Below are positions 19,892 to 29,038 of a DNA stretch of 64,000 nt, piece after piece. Numbering within the stretch: the stretch's first letter is position 1; each line of letters opens with the position of its first letter. The translations under genes and the position numbers were made by a program. Source of the stretch: Gammaproteobacteria bacterium (GTDB lineage: Bacteria > Pseudomonadota > Gammaproteobacteria > JAUZRS01); the NCBI GenBank assembly GCA_030949385.1, contig JAUZSP010000001.1:248001-312000 (forward strand). The letters run 5' to 3'. The notes beneath the pieces are model-generated. The model saw nothing but the letters and a program-made list of their open reading frames with translations, ran no database searches and was not told where the DNA came from.

Positions 19892-19944
19892 GCCGCGCTC
19901 CAACGATCAACTTACATTCTTGTTTGTTTGATCATCTTACTGCT

Positions 19945-20021
19945 GGAGCGGTAGTTCAGTTGGTTAGAATACCGGCCTGTCACGCCGGGGGTCGCGGGTT
20001 CGAGTCCCGTCCGCTCCGCCA
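19945..20021 (+). tRNA. tRNA-Asp (GTC)
   Basis: A 77-base cloverleaf. The acceptor stem GGAGCGG pairs with CCGCTCC, the anticodon loop CTGTCAC gives GTC, the T-loop is GGTTCGAGTCC, and the CCA end is encoded (20019-20021). A T-rich stretch follows immediately. Confidence 0.97.
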
Positions 20022-20088
20022 TTTTTATTGTCGCGTTCTGCGATAAAGCATCAGAAATATCATAATCCTGTTTTGGTTTTTTCTCTGC

Positions 20089-21180
20089 TTAACCATACAA
20101 AGCAATGTTTTTTATCTGGGCAAACACCCGCATTCCAACTTTCAGCCGCAAATGCACTTTGGCTTTCCGACTGACCTGAGCAAACAGCGCCGTTCCGGCC
20201 AAATCCATCCGCAGTAAAACCATGCCATTGGGTTGATCCAAAAGCGCGATGATGTGTGCCTTGAGCACATTGAGAACCGACGTTTTACCTGGATAGATGA
20301 GGCTGATGCTGACGTCACGGGCTTGGATACGCAGCCGCAGAGACTGGCCTATGGCGCTGTTAACCTGAGGAATAAACAGCTCCCCACCAGAAAAAACCAC
20401 TTTGCTAAGAAGAAAGGTTTCGTCGTGTGAGACCACCCCTACCTCCAACAGCACCCCCGCGCCCTCTCGCTCCGAGACCGCCAGATCCAGACGCGCCAAC
20501 ATATCCGACACATCACCAATTTCGGTCACTCGCCCCTCATCCATGGTCAAGAGACGATCCGCTACATGCACCAATTCCTCCACATCGTGCCCCACATAAA
20601 GCACCGGAATTTTTAGATTGGTGTGCAGCGCCTCCAAATAAGGCATCAACAGCGCCTTGCTCTCCAGATCCAAACCGGTCATCGGTTCGTCCATCAACAA
20701 AATGTGCGGTTGAATCATCAACGCCCGACCGATCACCACTCGACGTTTCTCTTCTACGGTGAGCTGATGCGGGTAGCGGCGCAAAATGGCACCGATGCCC
20801 AATACCTCCACCACACTCTTAAGGGTTTGACGTTTTTGCTCTTCGTTATTGCCCAATGCCACCGAACGGTAACCGTACTCCAAGTTCTCCCGCACCGGCA
20901 TGTGTGGATGCAAACGTCCTTGACGGTAGATGTAACCCAGTTGACGACGATGCGGCGGGATAAACACCCCCTGTTCGTCGTTTTGCCAACAGGTGCCCTT
21001 AAGGCTAAAGAGGCCGTTATTGGCCAATTCCAAACCGGCCATGCAACGCAATAAAGTGGTTTTTCCAGCACCAGAACGGCCAAACAGAGCGGTAATGCCA
21101 CAGCCAGGCAGCTGAGCATCAACGGAGAGGCGAAAACTGCCTCGTTCTAAATCAAAACGCGCGAGAATATCGTCGGACAT
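20089..21180 (-). CDS. orphan ModC-like ABC transporter ATPase with degenerate signature motif
   Basis: The protein has 363 residues from the ATG at 21180. Along its whole length it follows ModC, the ATPase of the molybdate importer: N-terminal ATPase domain (Walker A GRSGAGKTT, Walker B ILLMDEPMTGLD, H-loop YVGHDVEE) and a C-terminal TOBE/Mop domain with RIQARDVSI and VRAKI-like strands. Two key sites are altered. The ABC signature, LSGGE in ModC, reads LTVEE. The Q-loop Gln (GYVFQ in E. coli ModC) is Arg (GYIYR). No modA or modB gene is nearby. I infer that ATP hydrolysis is impaired or that the protein has taken another role, perhaps molybdate or tungstate sensing through the Mop domain. 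Confidence 0.8.
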   Translation of the reverse strand: MSDDILARFDLERGSFRLSVDAQLPGCGITALFGRSGAGKTTLLRCMAGLELANNGLFSLKGTCWQNDEQGVFIPPHRRQLGYIYRQGRLHPHMPVRENLEYGYRSVALGNNEEQKRQTLKSVVEVLGIGAILRRYPHQLTVEEKRRVVIGRALMIQPHILLMDEPMTGLDLESKALLMPYLEALHTNLKIPVLYVGHDVEELVHVADRLLTMDEGRVTEIGDVSDMLARLDLAVSEREGAGVLLEVGVVSHDETFLLSKVVFSGGELFIPQVNSAIGQSLRLRIQARDVSISLIYPGKTSVLNVLKAHIIALLDQPNGMVLLRMDLAGTALFAQVSRKAKVHLRLKVGMRVFAQIKNIALYG

Positions 21181-21473
21181 GGAACTGATCACAAGCGCAG
21201 TAAAAAGCAACGCAGAAGGCGTTTCTAAACAATGAACGGTCGATTAAGAGCACAACATCAGACACTAAAGTCAATCCGACAACAATGGCTTAATTCGCAT
21301 CACTCAGTGATGCCCAAGCGGATAAAAACCCCTGATCTAACCTGACCTTTTATCCATAAACAGATGACACTCATCATACCCGATCCACAGCAGAAACAGC
21401 ACCATTCCAGTGCAAATCAGAGAAAAGAGTGCCTATCTAGGAAAACAGCGCGCTTTAAGAGCCTTTAGACCTC

Positions 21474-23258
21474 CTAATGAGCATGCCGCCAATTTTTATG
21501 CAATGGCAGAGCCACCTTATCGGTAACCGAATCACAATGAACAAACTGCTGAGTAGCGCAAATATAAAGGTAATTATGCCCCTTACGCTTTGCCATCTGA
21601 GTGGCCAACAAGGCCATATTGATCATCTCAGCGCTGTTATTAAAACCATCATTGATCGCCACCAAACCGCCACTGCAATGGGCTTCATAATGACCACCTT
21701 TGGCAATGCGAACACAAATGTCATCAATCAACTGCCCCACCACCAAGCTGGCACTCTCCTCGGAGTTATTCGAGAGCACCAACGCAAACAGCCCCTTGCC
21801 AAAATAACTCAAATAATCACTGCTGCGAAAACGGTTCGATAGGGTTTGAGCGGCGGTATTCATAAGTTCCCGTCCACTCACCGCATCAATCGTTTCGCCA
21901 TGCAGAGCATCAAACTCCAAACTCAAAACCAATAAGTTGTCCGAGAAACCGGCACGGCGAGTACGATGAATTTCATTTTGCAAACAAGACTCAAAATAAC
22001 GCCGGTTCATCAAGCCCGTCAACTCATCGTAAGCCAAGCGCTGCCAGACCTGATCTTCCAGACCCCGACGCTCTTCTCGTTTGGAAAAAACCACAATGGA
22101 ACCCATTTCGCTGCCACTCAAACGCAAGGGGCGAATGCTGTAATTCACTTCCAAAATGGCACCGTTGACATCAAAAAAGATTCCGTCCATGTCTTCCACA
22201 TCCACGCCATGTTCATAAGCGTACTGAATATGGCAGCGTTCAATATGAACAAAACGTTGTAAGCTGTCCGAATGATGAAACAGCTCATGAGCCAACCGCC
22301 CCAATAAACTTTCATCCTCAGCGTAACCGAGCATTTTCTTAGCGGTGCGATTGACGAAGGTCAACTCACCGCGCTGATTTACGCCATAAACCCCATCGTG
22401 AACCGCACTCAAGATTTCATCCAAACGCTGCCGGTCTTCACGCAAATTTTTCTGCGCCCTCACCACCCGACTGAGGGCATCGAGACGCGCCAACAACAGC
22501 TCGCTGGATTCATCTTTGAACATGCACTCCACCGCACCCGCACGCAGGCATTTTTTGATGATGCTATCGGAATAAGTGCCAGTCAAAATGGTGCAGATGG
22601 TGCGCTGGCTGCGGTCGTCGGTCATAATTTTTCGACAGACATCATCACCGGTCTCATCCACCAAGTAAAAATCGATCACCGCAATATCAAAGGTACCGCT
22701 CTGTGCTCGACTCAAAGCATCATCGCCCGTAGCACAGACCTCAACTCGATACCCTTGCAAGGTCAACAGCTTACGCAGTGACACCCGCACACTGGGAGAA
22801 TCATCCACCACCAAAATACGAATGTCGTCGTTAGCAAATTTCGTACTGAAACGATCCCGTTTCACATCGCTCTGGCCATCCAGCAGCCCATCCAGCAGAC
22901 GAATCAACTGGGCGTGATTTTCCCACAAAACAAAGGTGGTATTGGGACGTTGCGCCACCCAAGCACGGGCATCGGAACGCACCTCTTGGCTCAAAACAAT
23001 CACCGGTAGATCGCGGTGTTCGGGCGACTCAAAAGCGGTCAACAATTCATCGGAAGCGTCGGTAGGATAGAGCGGCCAGTCAATAATAATGGCCTGAGGG
23101 ATTTTTTCGGAATCAATCGGCAGCGCCTCAAACTGGCTCTGCGCCTCTTCAAAGCTGCTCAAACAGTCGGCTTTATAATCGGAAACACGGAAATCATTCT
23201 CTAACAAATAGAGCATGGTGAGCGACGGCTCCACAATCATAATCCGTGATTTCATCAA
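21474..23258 (-). CDS. double-receiver, PAS and degenerate GGDEF response regulator
   Basis: The protein has 594 residues and no membrane segments. Residues 1-125 are a receiver-like domain that lacks the usual acidic cluster (IMIVEPS) but keeps an Asp in AIIIDWPLYP. Residues 145-265 are a canonical receiver: ILVVDDSPSVR, phospho-Asp in VIDFYL, Thr in ILTGTYSD, Lys in MFKDES. A PAS domain follows (about 280-400, VHDGVYGVNQRGELTFVN), then a diguanylate-cyclase domain that begins with YDELTGLMNRRYFE. Where active enzymes have GGDEF, this one has GKGLF (in SYFGKGLFALVL), so c-di-GMP synthesis is unlikely; it may bind a nucleotide or a partner. It stands alone, with no kinase gene beside it. Confidence 0.85.
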   Translation of the reverse strand: MMKSRIMIVEPSLTMLYLLENDFRVSDYKADCLSSFEEAQSQFEALPIDSEKIPQAIIIDWPLYPTDASDELLTAFESPEHRDLPVIVLSQEVRSDARAWVAQRPNTTFVLWENHAQLIRLLDGLLDGQSDVKRDRFSTKFANDDIRILVVDDSPSVRVSLRKLLTLQGYRVEVCATGDDALSRAQSGTFDIAVIDFYLVDETGDDVCRKIMTDDRSQRTICTILTGTYSDSIIKKCLRAGAVECMFKDESSELLLARLDALSRVVRAQKNLREDRQRLDEILSAVHDGVYGVNQRGELTFVNRTAKKMLGYAEDESLLGRLAHELFHHSDSLQRFVHIERCHIQYAYEHGVDVEDMDGIFFDVNGAILEVNYSIRPLRLSGSEMGSIVVFSKREERRGLEDQVWQRLAYDELTGLMNRRYFESCLQNEIHRTRRAGFSDNLLVLSLEFDALHGETIDAVSGRELMNTAAQTLSNRFRSSDYLSYFGKGLFALVLSNNSEESASLVVGQLIDDICVRIAKGGHYEAHCSGGLVAINDGFNNSAEMINMALLATQMAKRKGHNYLYICATQQFVHCDSVTDKVALPLHKNWRHAH

Positions 23259-23423
23259 TACGCCCCCAACCTAAATCGCAGCCAATAGAAGTAAAGAGTA
23301 AGGATTACTTCCACAAACTGCAAATAAAAATCGCTCAAACAAGCCAAGCAGCCAAACAGTGCCGACAGTCTAGCAATACAAACCGACTATTTTCCCAACC
23401 AGCCTCCACCACAGTTGAACCCT

Positions 23424-24839
23424 CTAAGCCGCTTGAATGCGCCGTTCAATGTAGGCCAACGCCATCTCAATGCGCGCCAACGTACGCTCACGCCCCAGCA
23501 ACTCCAGAGTAATATCAATCGGCGGTGAAATGCCCTTACCGGCCACCGCCACCCGCAGTGGTTGCGCCACCTTACCCAGTTTTAATTCCAACTGCTCCGC
23601 CACCGCCATCACCGCCTCATGCAGCGGCTCCGCCTGCCACTCAGACAACTCGCTTAAAACCTGTTTCAAACGCTGCAAAGGCGCTTGAGCGGCGGCCTTA
23701 AAGTTCTTTTTCGCCGCTTTTTCTTCAAATTCGCTGAAATCAACGTAGAAAAACAGACTGTTATCCGCCATTTCCACCATTGTTTTAGCGCGTTCACGCT
23801 GCGCTTCCACCACCTTGGCCAACTCCGGTCCTTGCGAGCAATCACAATCCAGCTTAGCCAGATAGGTTTTTAGCACCCCGCCCAGATACTCTGGATCGGA
23901 GGTTTTGATGTAGTGCTGATTGAGCCACAACAGTTTGTCAGGATTAAAGGTCGAAGCCGCGACGTTGACGTCTTTCAGATCAAACAGCTCGGTCATTTCA
24001 GCACGAGAGAAAATCTCCTGATCGCCGTGCGACCAACCCAAGCGCATCAAATAATTCAGCAGCGCTTCGGGCAGAAACCCCTCCTCAAAATACTGCATCA
24101 CACTCACCGCACCGTGGCGTTTGGAGAGGCGCTTGCCATCTTCACCCAAAATCATCGGCACATGAGCGTAGTGCGGCAACGACGCGCCCATTGCTTTGAG
24201 AATATTGATCTGACGCGGGGTGTTGTTCAGATGATCGTCACCGCGAATCACATGGCTGATCTGCATATCAAAATCATCCACCACCACGGTTAAATTGTAG
24301 GTTGGTGTACCATCAGAGCGGGCAATGATCAGATCATCCAACTCGCAGTTGTTCACCACCACCCGACCTTTGATCAGATCGTCGATCACCACACTGCCCT
24401 CTTGCGGGTTTTTAAAACGGATCACGGGCGAGACATCCGCAGGCGGCTGAGCCACACCGGCACGACAGCAGCCGTCGTAACGGGGCTTTTCTTTATTCGC
24501 CATTTGGGCTGCTCGCACCTCATTAAGGCGCTCTTTGGAGCAGTAACAGGGGTAAGCGTGGCCATCGGCAACCAAGGTATCAATCACCTCTTTGTAACGA
24601 TCAAACCGCTGGGTCTGATAAAAAGGCCCTTCGTCGTGCGCCAGATCCAGCCAACCCATGCCATCTAAAATCGCCTGCACCGACGCTTCGGTGGAGCGTT
24701 CCCGATCCGTATCTTCGATGCGCAAAACAAATTCGCCCCCCATTTTTTTGGCGTACAACCAAGAAAAAAGCGCGGTGCGAGCGCCGCCAATGTGCAAATA
24801 TCCGGTGGGGCTGGGAGCAAAACGGGTTCTGACGTTCAT
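23424..24839 (-). CDS. gltX: glutamyl-tRNA synthetase
   Basis: The protein has 471 residues, as usual for bacterial GluRS. It attaches glutamate to tRNA-Glu, which feeds both translation and 5-aminolevulinate/tetrapyrrole synthesis, relevant to the cobalamin genes further on. Class I signatures: HIGH-type [13 protein letters not shown] at the N-terminus and KMSKS-type [10 protein letters not shown] near 240. Cysteines around YPCYCS and YDGCCR match the zinc-binding region of the E. coli enzyme. The C-terminal helical anticodon-binding domain follows. It is separated by 89 bases from the upstream arsenosugar cluster. Confidence 0.97.
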   Translation of the reverse strand: MNVRTRFAPSPTGYLHIGGARTALFSWLYAKKMGGEFVLRIEDTDRERSTEASVQAILDGMGWLDLAHDEGPFYQTQRFDRYKEVIDTLVADGHAYPCYCSKERLNEVRAAQMANKEKPRYDGCCRAGVAQPPADVSPVIRFKNPQEGSVVIDDLIKGRVVVNNCELDDLIIARSDGTPTYNLTVVVDDFDMQISHVIRGDDHLNNTPRQINILKAMGASLPHYAHVPMILGEDGKRLSKRHGAVSVMQYFEEGFLPEALLNYLMRLGWSHGDQEIFSRAEMTELFDLKDVNVAASTFNPDKLLWLNQHYIKTSDPEYLGGVLKTYLAKLDCDCSQGPELAKVVEAQRERAKTMVEMADNSLFFYVDFSEFEEKAAKKNFKAAAQAPLQRLKQVLSELSEWQAEPLHEAVMAVAEQLELKLGKVAQPLRVAVAGKGISPPIDITLELLGRERTLARIEMALAYIERRIQAA

Positions 24840-24928
24840 ATAAGGCCTATCTTAAGATCAACCGGCGGGAGAAGCCCCACCGAAAAAAGGAGGGCATTCT
24901 AACAAAGGCCACGCCCCTTGGGGGAAAT

Positions 24929-25585
24929 TCAAATCAGCTCTAAGGCCGCTTTTGGTTCGGGCAACACATACCCCTCATCCAACAGACGAGCAACATCTTC
25001 CGCCTCATCCACATCCCAACGGCTCGGCAAGGCCAGCCAATCCCAACGCAAACGGCGCAGACGCTGCACAGTCTGGGCGTAAACGTGCTCACTGCCCCAG
25101 TCAATGTTCACAAACAAAGAGTGATGATAACGAGACAGGCCGATCAAAGCGTAACCGCCGTCCTCAGCCGGAATGATCACCGCATCCCGTCCCGCAGCCA
25201 GCTCAGACATGACACGATGCAAATCATCAGCAGTGATCGAAGGACAATCACTGCCCAGCAACAACACATAAGGCGAACGCAACAGCGTACGACGCAAGGC
25301 ATCGCCCATACGCTCACCCAGATCACGCCCACGCTGAAAACAGCGATTAAATTTAAACTCACGTTGGCAGGTTTGCCAAAACGCATCGGCGCGTTCACCC
25401 GCTTGCCACACCTGAAGCGATGCCAAATTTGCCTGCTGCACAGTCTGCAAGCTTCGCCACAGCAGACGCACATGCAGCTGCGCTGCACCGCGCACCCCAA
25501 GGGAGAGAATCAGACGGGTTTTCACCACCCCAGGCTGGGGTGATTTCGCGAACAACAAAATTTTTGCGTTGGGAAAAGAAACCAC
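24929..25585 (-). CDS. TIGR04282/DUF2064 family glycosyltransferase-like protein
   Basis: The protein has 218 residues and starts with GTG at 25585, directly after the stop of the preceding gene. It has a nucleotidyl/glycosyl-transferase-A-like fold: AKSPQPGVVKTRL at the N-terminus, LLLGSDCPSITADDL in the middle (metal-binding Asp) and IPAEDGGYALIGL. The subfamily is named for its regular pairing with the radical SAM protein ArsS and the TIGR04283 protein, as here. By context it should help build or attach the sugar part of an arsenosugar; the chemistry is inferred. Confidence 0.88.
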   Translation of the reverse strand: MVSFPNAKILLFAKSPQPGVVKTRLILSLGVRGAAQLHVRLLWRSLQTVQQANLASLQVWQAGERADAFWQTCQREFKFNRCFQRGRDLGERMGDALRRTLLRSPYVLLLGSDCPSITADDLHRVMSELAAGRDAVIIPAEDGGYALIGLSRYHHSLFVNIDWGSEHVYAQTVQRLRRLRWDWLALPSRWDVDEAEDVARLLDEGYVLPEPKAALELI

Positions 25586-26263
25586 CTACAAGACGCTGTA
25601 ACGGTGTGCCAAACGACTCGGTGCAGCCCCAAAAAAGTAGCGTAGGCGCAGTGACCACATCAAAAATACGGTGCGCCAGATGCCGTTTTTCTCCCAACGA
25701 CGACTGGAGGTGGTCAAGGTCGCCGACACACACTTAGGCCAAGAAAGACGCTTTAACGAACGACTCAAAGCGATGTCTTCCATCAGCGGCAGATCAGCAA
25801 AACCGCCCACCTTATCGAAAGCCGAATGCAAGACGAACACACCTTGATCACCGGTGCAGATGCCCGACAGACAAGAACGCAGATTCATCATCCGCTCCAC
25901 CAAACGCAACGGCCACGCTTTGCCCGACAAGCGCACATTAAATCGCCCCCAGAGCCGATCTTGCAACGCGTGCTGTAACAGCCGATCACACTGTTTTGGC
26001 ACCAAAGTATCGGCGTGTAAAAACCACAAAATCGCCCCCTCAGCCACCGCTGCACCAGCGTTCATCTGCCGCGCACGGCCCTGATAACCCGACAAAACCC
26101 GATCCGCCAACGGCTGCGCCAGCGCCACCGTCTCATCCTGACTCTGAGCGTCCACCACAATCACCTCATGCCCCAAGGCACGCAGCGGTTGCAAACGCTG
26201 CAAGGTCTCCACAATCACCTCAGCTTCGTTTAGAGCTGGAATCACCACCGAAATTTTGAACAT
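25586..26263 (-). CDS. TIGR04283 family glycosyltransferase (family 2)
   Basis: The protein has 225 residues. It is a GT-A family 2 transferase: ISVVIPALNEAEVI, VIVVDAQSQDETVA, FLHADTLVP (metal-binding DxD equivalent) and ADLPLMEDIALSRSL. The C-terminus ends RRWEKNGIWRTVFLMW then LRYFFGAAPSRLAHRY, typical of this subfamily. It lies nine bases after arsS and zero bases before the TIGR04282 gene, so the three are co-transcribed. Its acceptor is unknown; arsenosugar assembly is inferred from the cluster. Confidence 0.9.
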   Translation of the reverse strand: MFKISVVIPALNEAEVIVETLQRLQPLRALGHEVIVVDAQSQDETVALAQPLADRVLSGYQGRARQMNAGAAVAEGAILWFLHADTLVPKQCDRLLQHALQDRLWGRFNVRLSGKAWPLRLVERMMNLRSCLSGICTGDQGVFVLHSAFDKVGGFADLPLMEDIALSRSLKRLSWPKCVSATLTTSSRRWEKNGIWRTVFLMWSLRLRYFFGAAPSRLAHRYSVL

Positions 26264-26272
26264 CTCGCCTCC

Positions 26273-27238
26273 TCACTCACTCAAGGCACCGCCGCAACTC
26301 GATCCTTGCCCAGCGGTGCAACCGTAACAGTGATCTGCTACTTGAATCTCTCGACCATAAAGGTTTTCGCCCTGCAAGTCACTCAGATGCCATTTTTTTT
26401 TCTGCGCGTCTCCAATGGACAGATCCAACATCTGGTTAAAATCACAGTCATAAACAAAACCCTGCCAATCCACACTCAATAACGATCGACACATCACCGA
26501 GGCCAAATTATTCACCTGATAAGACGCTTTTAGCAGATCCATATACTGTTTGAATTTTCCCTTGGAGATCAACAGGCTACCAAAACGCTGAATCGGTAAA
26601 TTGGTCAAGGTTAGCAATTGATTAAAACGGATGCCGTATTTCTGCCACAAAAACATTTTATAATCCGCTTCCAAAGCCGCCTGTGGTGGCGGCAACGTCG
26701 CTCCCTGAGGATTATAAACCAAGTCCAGTGACAACCCAGAACCGTCGATCCCATAGCCCAACTCATTGAGCTGCTTTAAGCCACGCACACTTTCGGCAAA
26801 AACGCCTTTACCACGCTGGGCATCGACGTTTTCTTCTAAATAACAGGGCAGAGAGGCCACCACCTGCACCTGCTGATCCGCCAAAAACTGCGCCAAACCC
26901 TCTTGCCTAGGCTGCTCTAACACGGTCAAATTGCAGCGATCAATCACCGTCACCCCCAATTTACGCGCCTCCGTCACCAAATAACAAAAATCAGGATTCA
27001 GCTCCGGCGCACCGCCGGTCAGATCCAAAGTCTGAATCTGCTCATCACGCAGATAAGCCAAAACCATATCCATCGTGGTTCGATCCATCAACTCGGTACG
27101 ATTGGGGCCAGCATTGACGTGGCAGTGCAGACAAGATTGATTGCAGAGATAACCCAAATTAACCTGCAAGGTCTGCAATTGGGCGCGTTTTAAAGGGGGA
27201 AATTGGCTTTCAATCAGATGCGGTAAGGTCGCGTGCAT
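26273..27238 (-). CDS. arsS: arsenosugar biosynthesis radical SAM protein ArsS
   Basis: The protein has 321 residues. It has the radical-SAM cluster motif CNQSCLHC at about 32-39, the GGE-like LTGGAPELNP segment that contacts SAM, and a C-terminal Cys-rich region (MCRSLLSV, YDCDFNQ, CYGCTAGQGSSCGG) typical of ArsS. ArsS joins a 5'-deoxyadenosyl group from SAM to dimethylarsenic, the first committed step to arsenosugars, using product of the methyltransferase ArsM. No arsM gene is in this window. It is the first gene of a three-gene operon with two glycosyltransferase-like proteins. Confidence 0.92.
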   Translation of the reverse strand: MHATLPHLIESQFPPLKRAQLQTLQVNLGYLCNQSCLHCHVNAGPNRTELMDRTTMDMVLAYLRDEQIQTLDLTGGAPELNPDFCYLVTEARKLGVTVIDRCNLTVLEQPRQEGLAQFLADQQVQVVASLPCYLEENVDAQRGKGVFAESVRGLKQLNELGYGIDGSGLSLDLVYNPQGATLPPPQAALEADYKMFLWQKYGIRFNQLLTLTNLPIQRFGSLLISKGKFKQYMDLLKASYQVNNLASVMCRSLLSVDWQGFVYDCDFNQMLDLSIGDAQKKKWHLSDLQGENLYGREIQVADHCYGCTAGQGSSCGGALSE

Positions 27239-27362
27239 ATCGCCTGCCTTTTATTATTAATGGGGATACCGTTCGTTGAGACCGAAGAATAATAGAAAAG
27301 CTCCGCCAAGGGTGAAAATTTCGCTCTATAATGTGTCACGCTAAAAAATGAAGGTAATTACA

Positions 27363-27650
27363 ATGCAATGTTTTGTCTATAAATCGCTCAAAAAAACAGA
27401 TATGTACCTCTATCTAAACGAGAAAGAGGGCTTTTCAAGCCTACCCGAGGCCCTTCTCAACTCTATGGGAACTCTGGAATACGTACTGGAATTTGAACTC
27501 ACTTCTGAACGCAAACTTGGCCGTACCGACCCCAAAGAACTGCTCGCTAACTTAAAAAACAGAGGCTTTCATCTACAGATGCCTGCAACCATTGCTTCGC
27601 TGCAAAAAACCCCCAATGACCGACTTAATACGCACCGCTCACACTACTGA
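27363..27650 (+). CDS. YcgL domain-containing protein
   Basis: The protein has 95 residues from the ATG at 27363, which has AAGG at 27351-27354 as ribosome site; an ATG five codons earlier has none. It begins MQCFVYKSLKKTDMYLYLNE and ends the domain with LKNRGFHLQMPATIASL, the YcgL fold of E. coli. The family is small, cytoplasmic and restricted mainly to Gammaproteobacteria; its function is not settled. A TATAAT sequence lies at 27327-27332 but I see no good -35. It overlaps the convergent MBL-fold gene by seven bases. Confidence 0.88.
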   Translation: MQCFVYKSLKKTDMYLYLNEKEGFSSLPEALLNSMGTLEYVLEFELTSERKLGRTDPKELLANLKNRGFHLQMPATIASLQKTPNDRLNTHRSHY

Positions 27651-28793
27651 GTCGTTGTCTGATCCCGACTCTGCTCCAAGTTTTGATAAAACGCCGTCAC
27701 ATTGGCCTGATGATATTGATCGTAAAGGTGCCACTCACGCCACGCAGGCAAGCTCACCTGAGCCAGAGTTTCAGCCAAATTCAAGCCCACAGAATAAGCA
27801 CGCATCACCGCGTTTTGAAGACTGTCGAGGTAACGTAAATTTTGCTCTAACATTACAAAGGGTGAACTTTGCGCGCTGCCGTGGCCAGGCACCATCAACT
27901 CCACCTCGGCAAACTGCTCTTGCAGCCAATCCAATGTTTGACGACGCAGATCAAGGTTGCCCCGCAACAGATCCGGCACCACTTCGTTCGAAGCCACATC
28001 GGACAACCAAAGAATGTCGTCATCCACTTGATGCAGCAGCAAACCACCGCCCGCATAAACCTCATCCAACGCATAGATTTCAAAACTGTGTTCACCCACC
28101 TGCACAGTCTCATAACCGTACCGAGGTGTGACAATGCCTCGGGAAAGCGCAACCGACTGCACCCCCCTGCATGTCCTCTGGCAACAATTGACGCCGCTCA
28201 GCCAACAGAACATCGCTGTAACTCAGCGCTGGCAACGCTGAAGCTGCCGCAATCACCGTGACCCCAGGCAACTGCGCAATGGCCGAACTGCCCAAACTGT
28301 GGCTCGGCTCCAATGAGGTCAAAATAAGATGAGTAATGGGCAGATCCGTCACCGCTGCCACCGTGGCAATCAAACGCCGCCCCAGCATCGGCGTACCCAA
28401 GGCGTCGATCAGCACCACCCCTTCGGAAGTCACGACAAAACCGGCGTTGCTGTTAAACCCGCGATTTTTACTGTTGAGGCTGCCCACATTACCAAACAGC
28501 AAATAGGTATCACGGCCGATTTCATAATAGGGCAGTGGATCAACCCCCGACGCAGGCTGCAACACCACATTGGGCAAATCAGCACTGTCCACCGCCGATT
28601 CGGGTAAAACGTAATGCAGTGCGTTTAATTTCGGCAGCGCATTGGGCAAGGCAGCAACCTCAACTCCAGCGGGAACACTCACAGCAGTAGCAACCGAACC
28701 ATTCTCCAAGCCAACAGCAAGCGGAGCTTCTTGTACCGTTTGCTCACACGCACTCAGCACAAAACTCAGCACAAGCACAGAACGCAATATCAA
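27644..28793 (-). pseudogene. MBL-fold lipoprotein gene, frameshifted and lacking zinc ligands
   Basis: The start is probably the TTG at 28793, with AAGGGG six bases upstream, giving a lipoprotein signal that ends LSAC. The first 210 codons encode the N-terminal half of a metallo-beta-lactamase fold (GFNSNAGFVVTSEGVVLIDA). The frame breaks after LLPEDMQG; the second half continues in another frame (QSVALSRGIVTP, DILWLSDVASNEVVP, LMVPGHGS). Removing one G from the G6 run (CCCCCC at 28162-28167) gives a continuous 382-residue protein. The HxHxDH zinc motif expected after THLILT is SLEPSH, with only the last His kept, so even a repaired product would probably not bind zinc normally. It resembles the MBL proteins linked to quinoprotein systems. 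Divergent from the GGDEF-EAL gene at 29039. Confidence 0.75.
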
Positions 28794-29038
28794 TGGATGC
28801 CCCTTGCCCAACGAAGGTAGTAATTTACAGATAAAAGGTGAACAAGGTATTTGTACGACGATTGCTGCTACGCTGCAACGGACTTTTGCGGCATACTGTC
28901 GCCTTGCAGACGATTCTCCGAAAAAGTTCCTGTTTATTGGCACAAAAGATCAAAACCAGCAACAACGCAACTAAAAATCGGTACAAATCCTGCTTGAAAT
29001 TCTTTTTTTAAGCCGATCAAACTATCGACACACCTACA

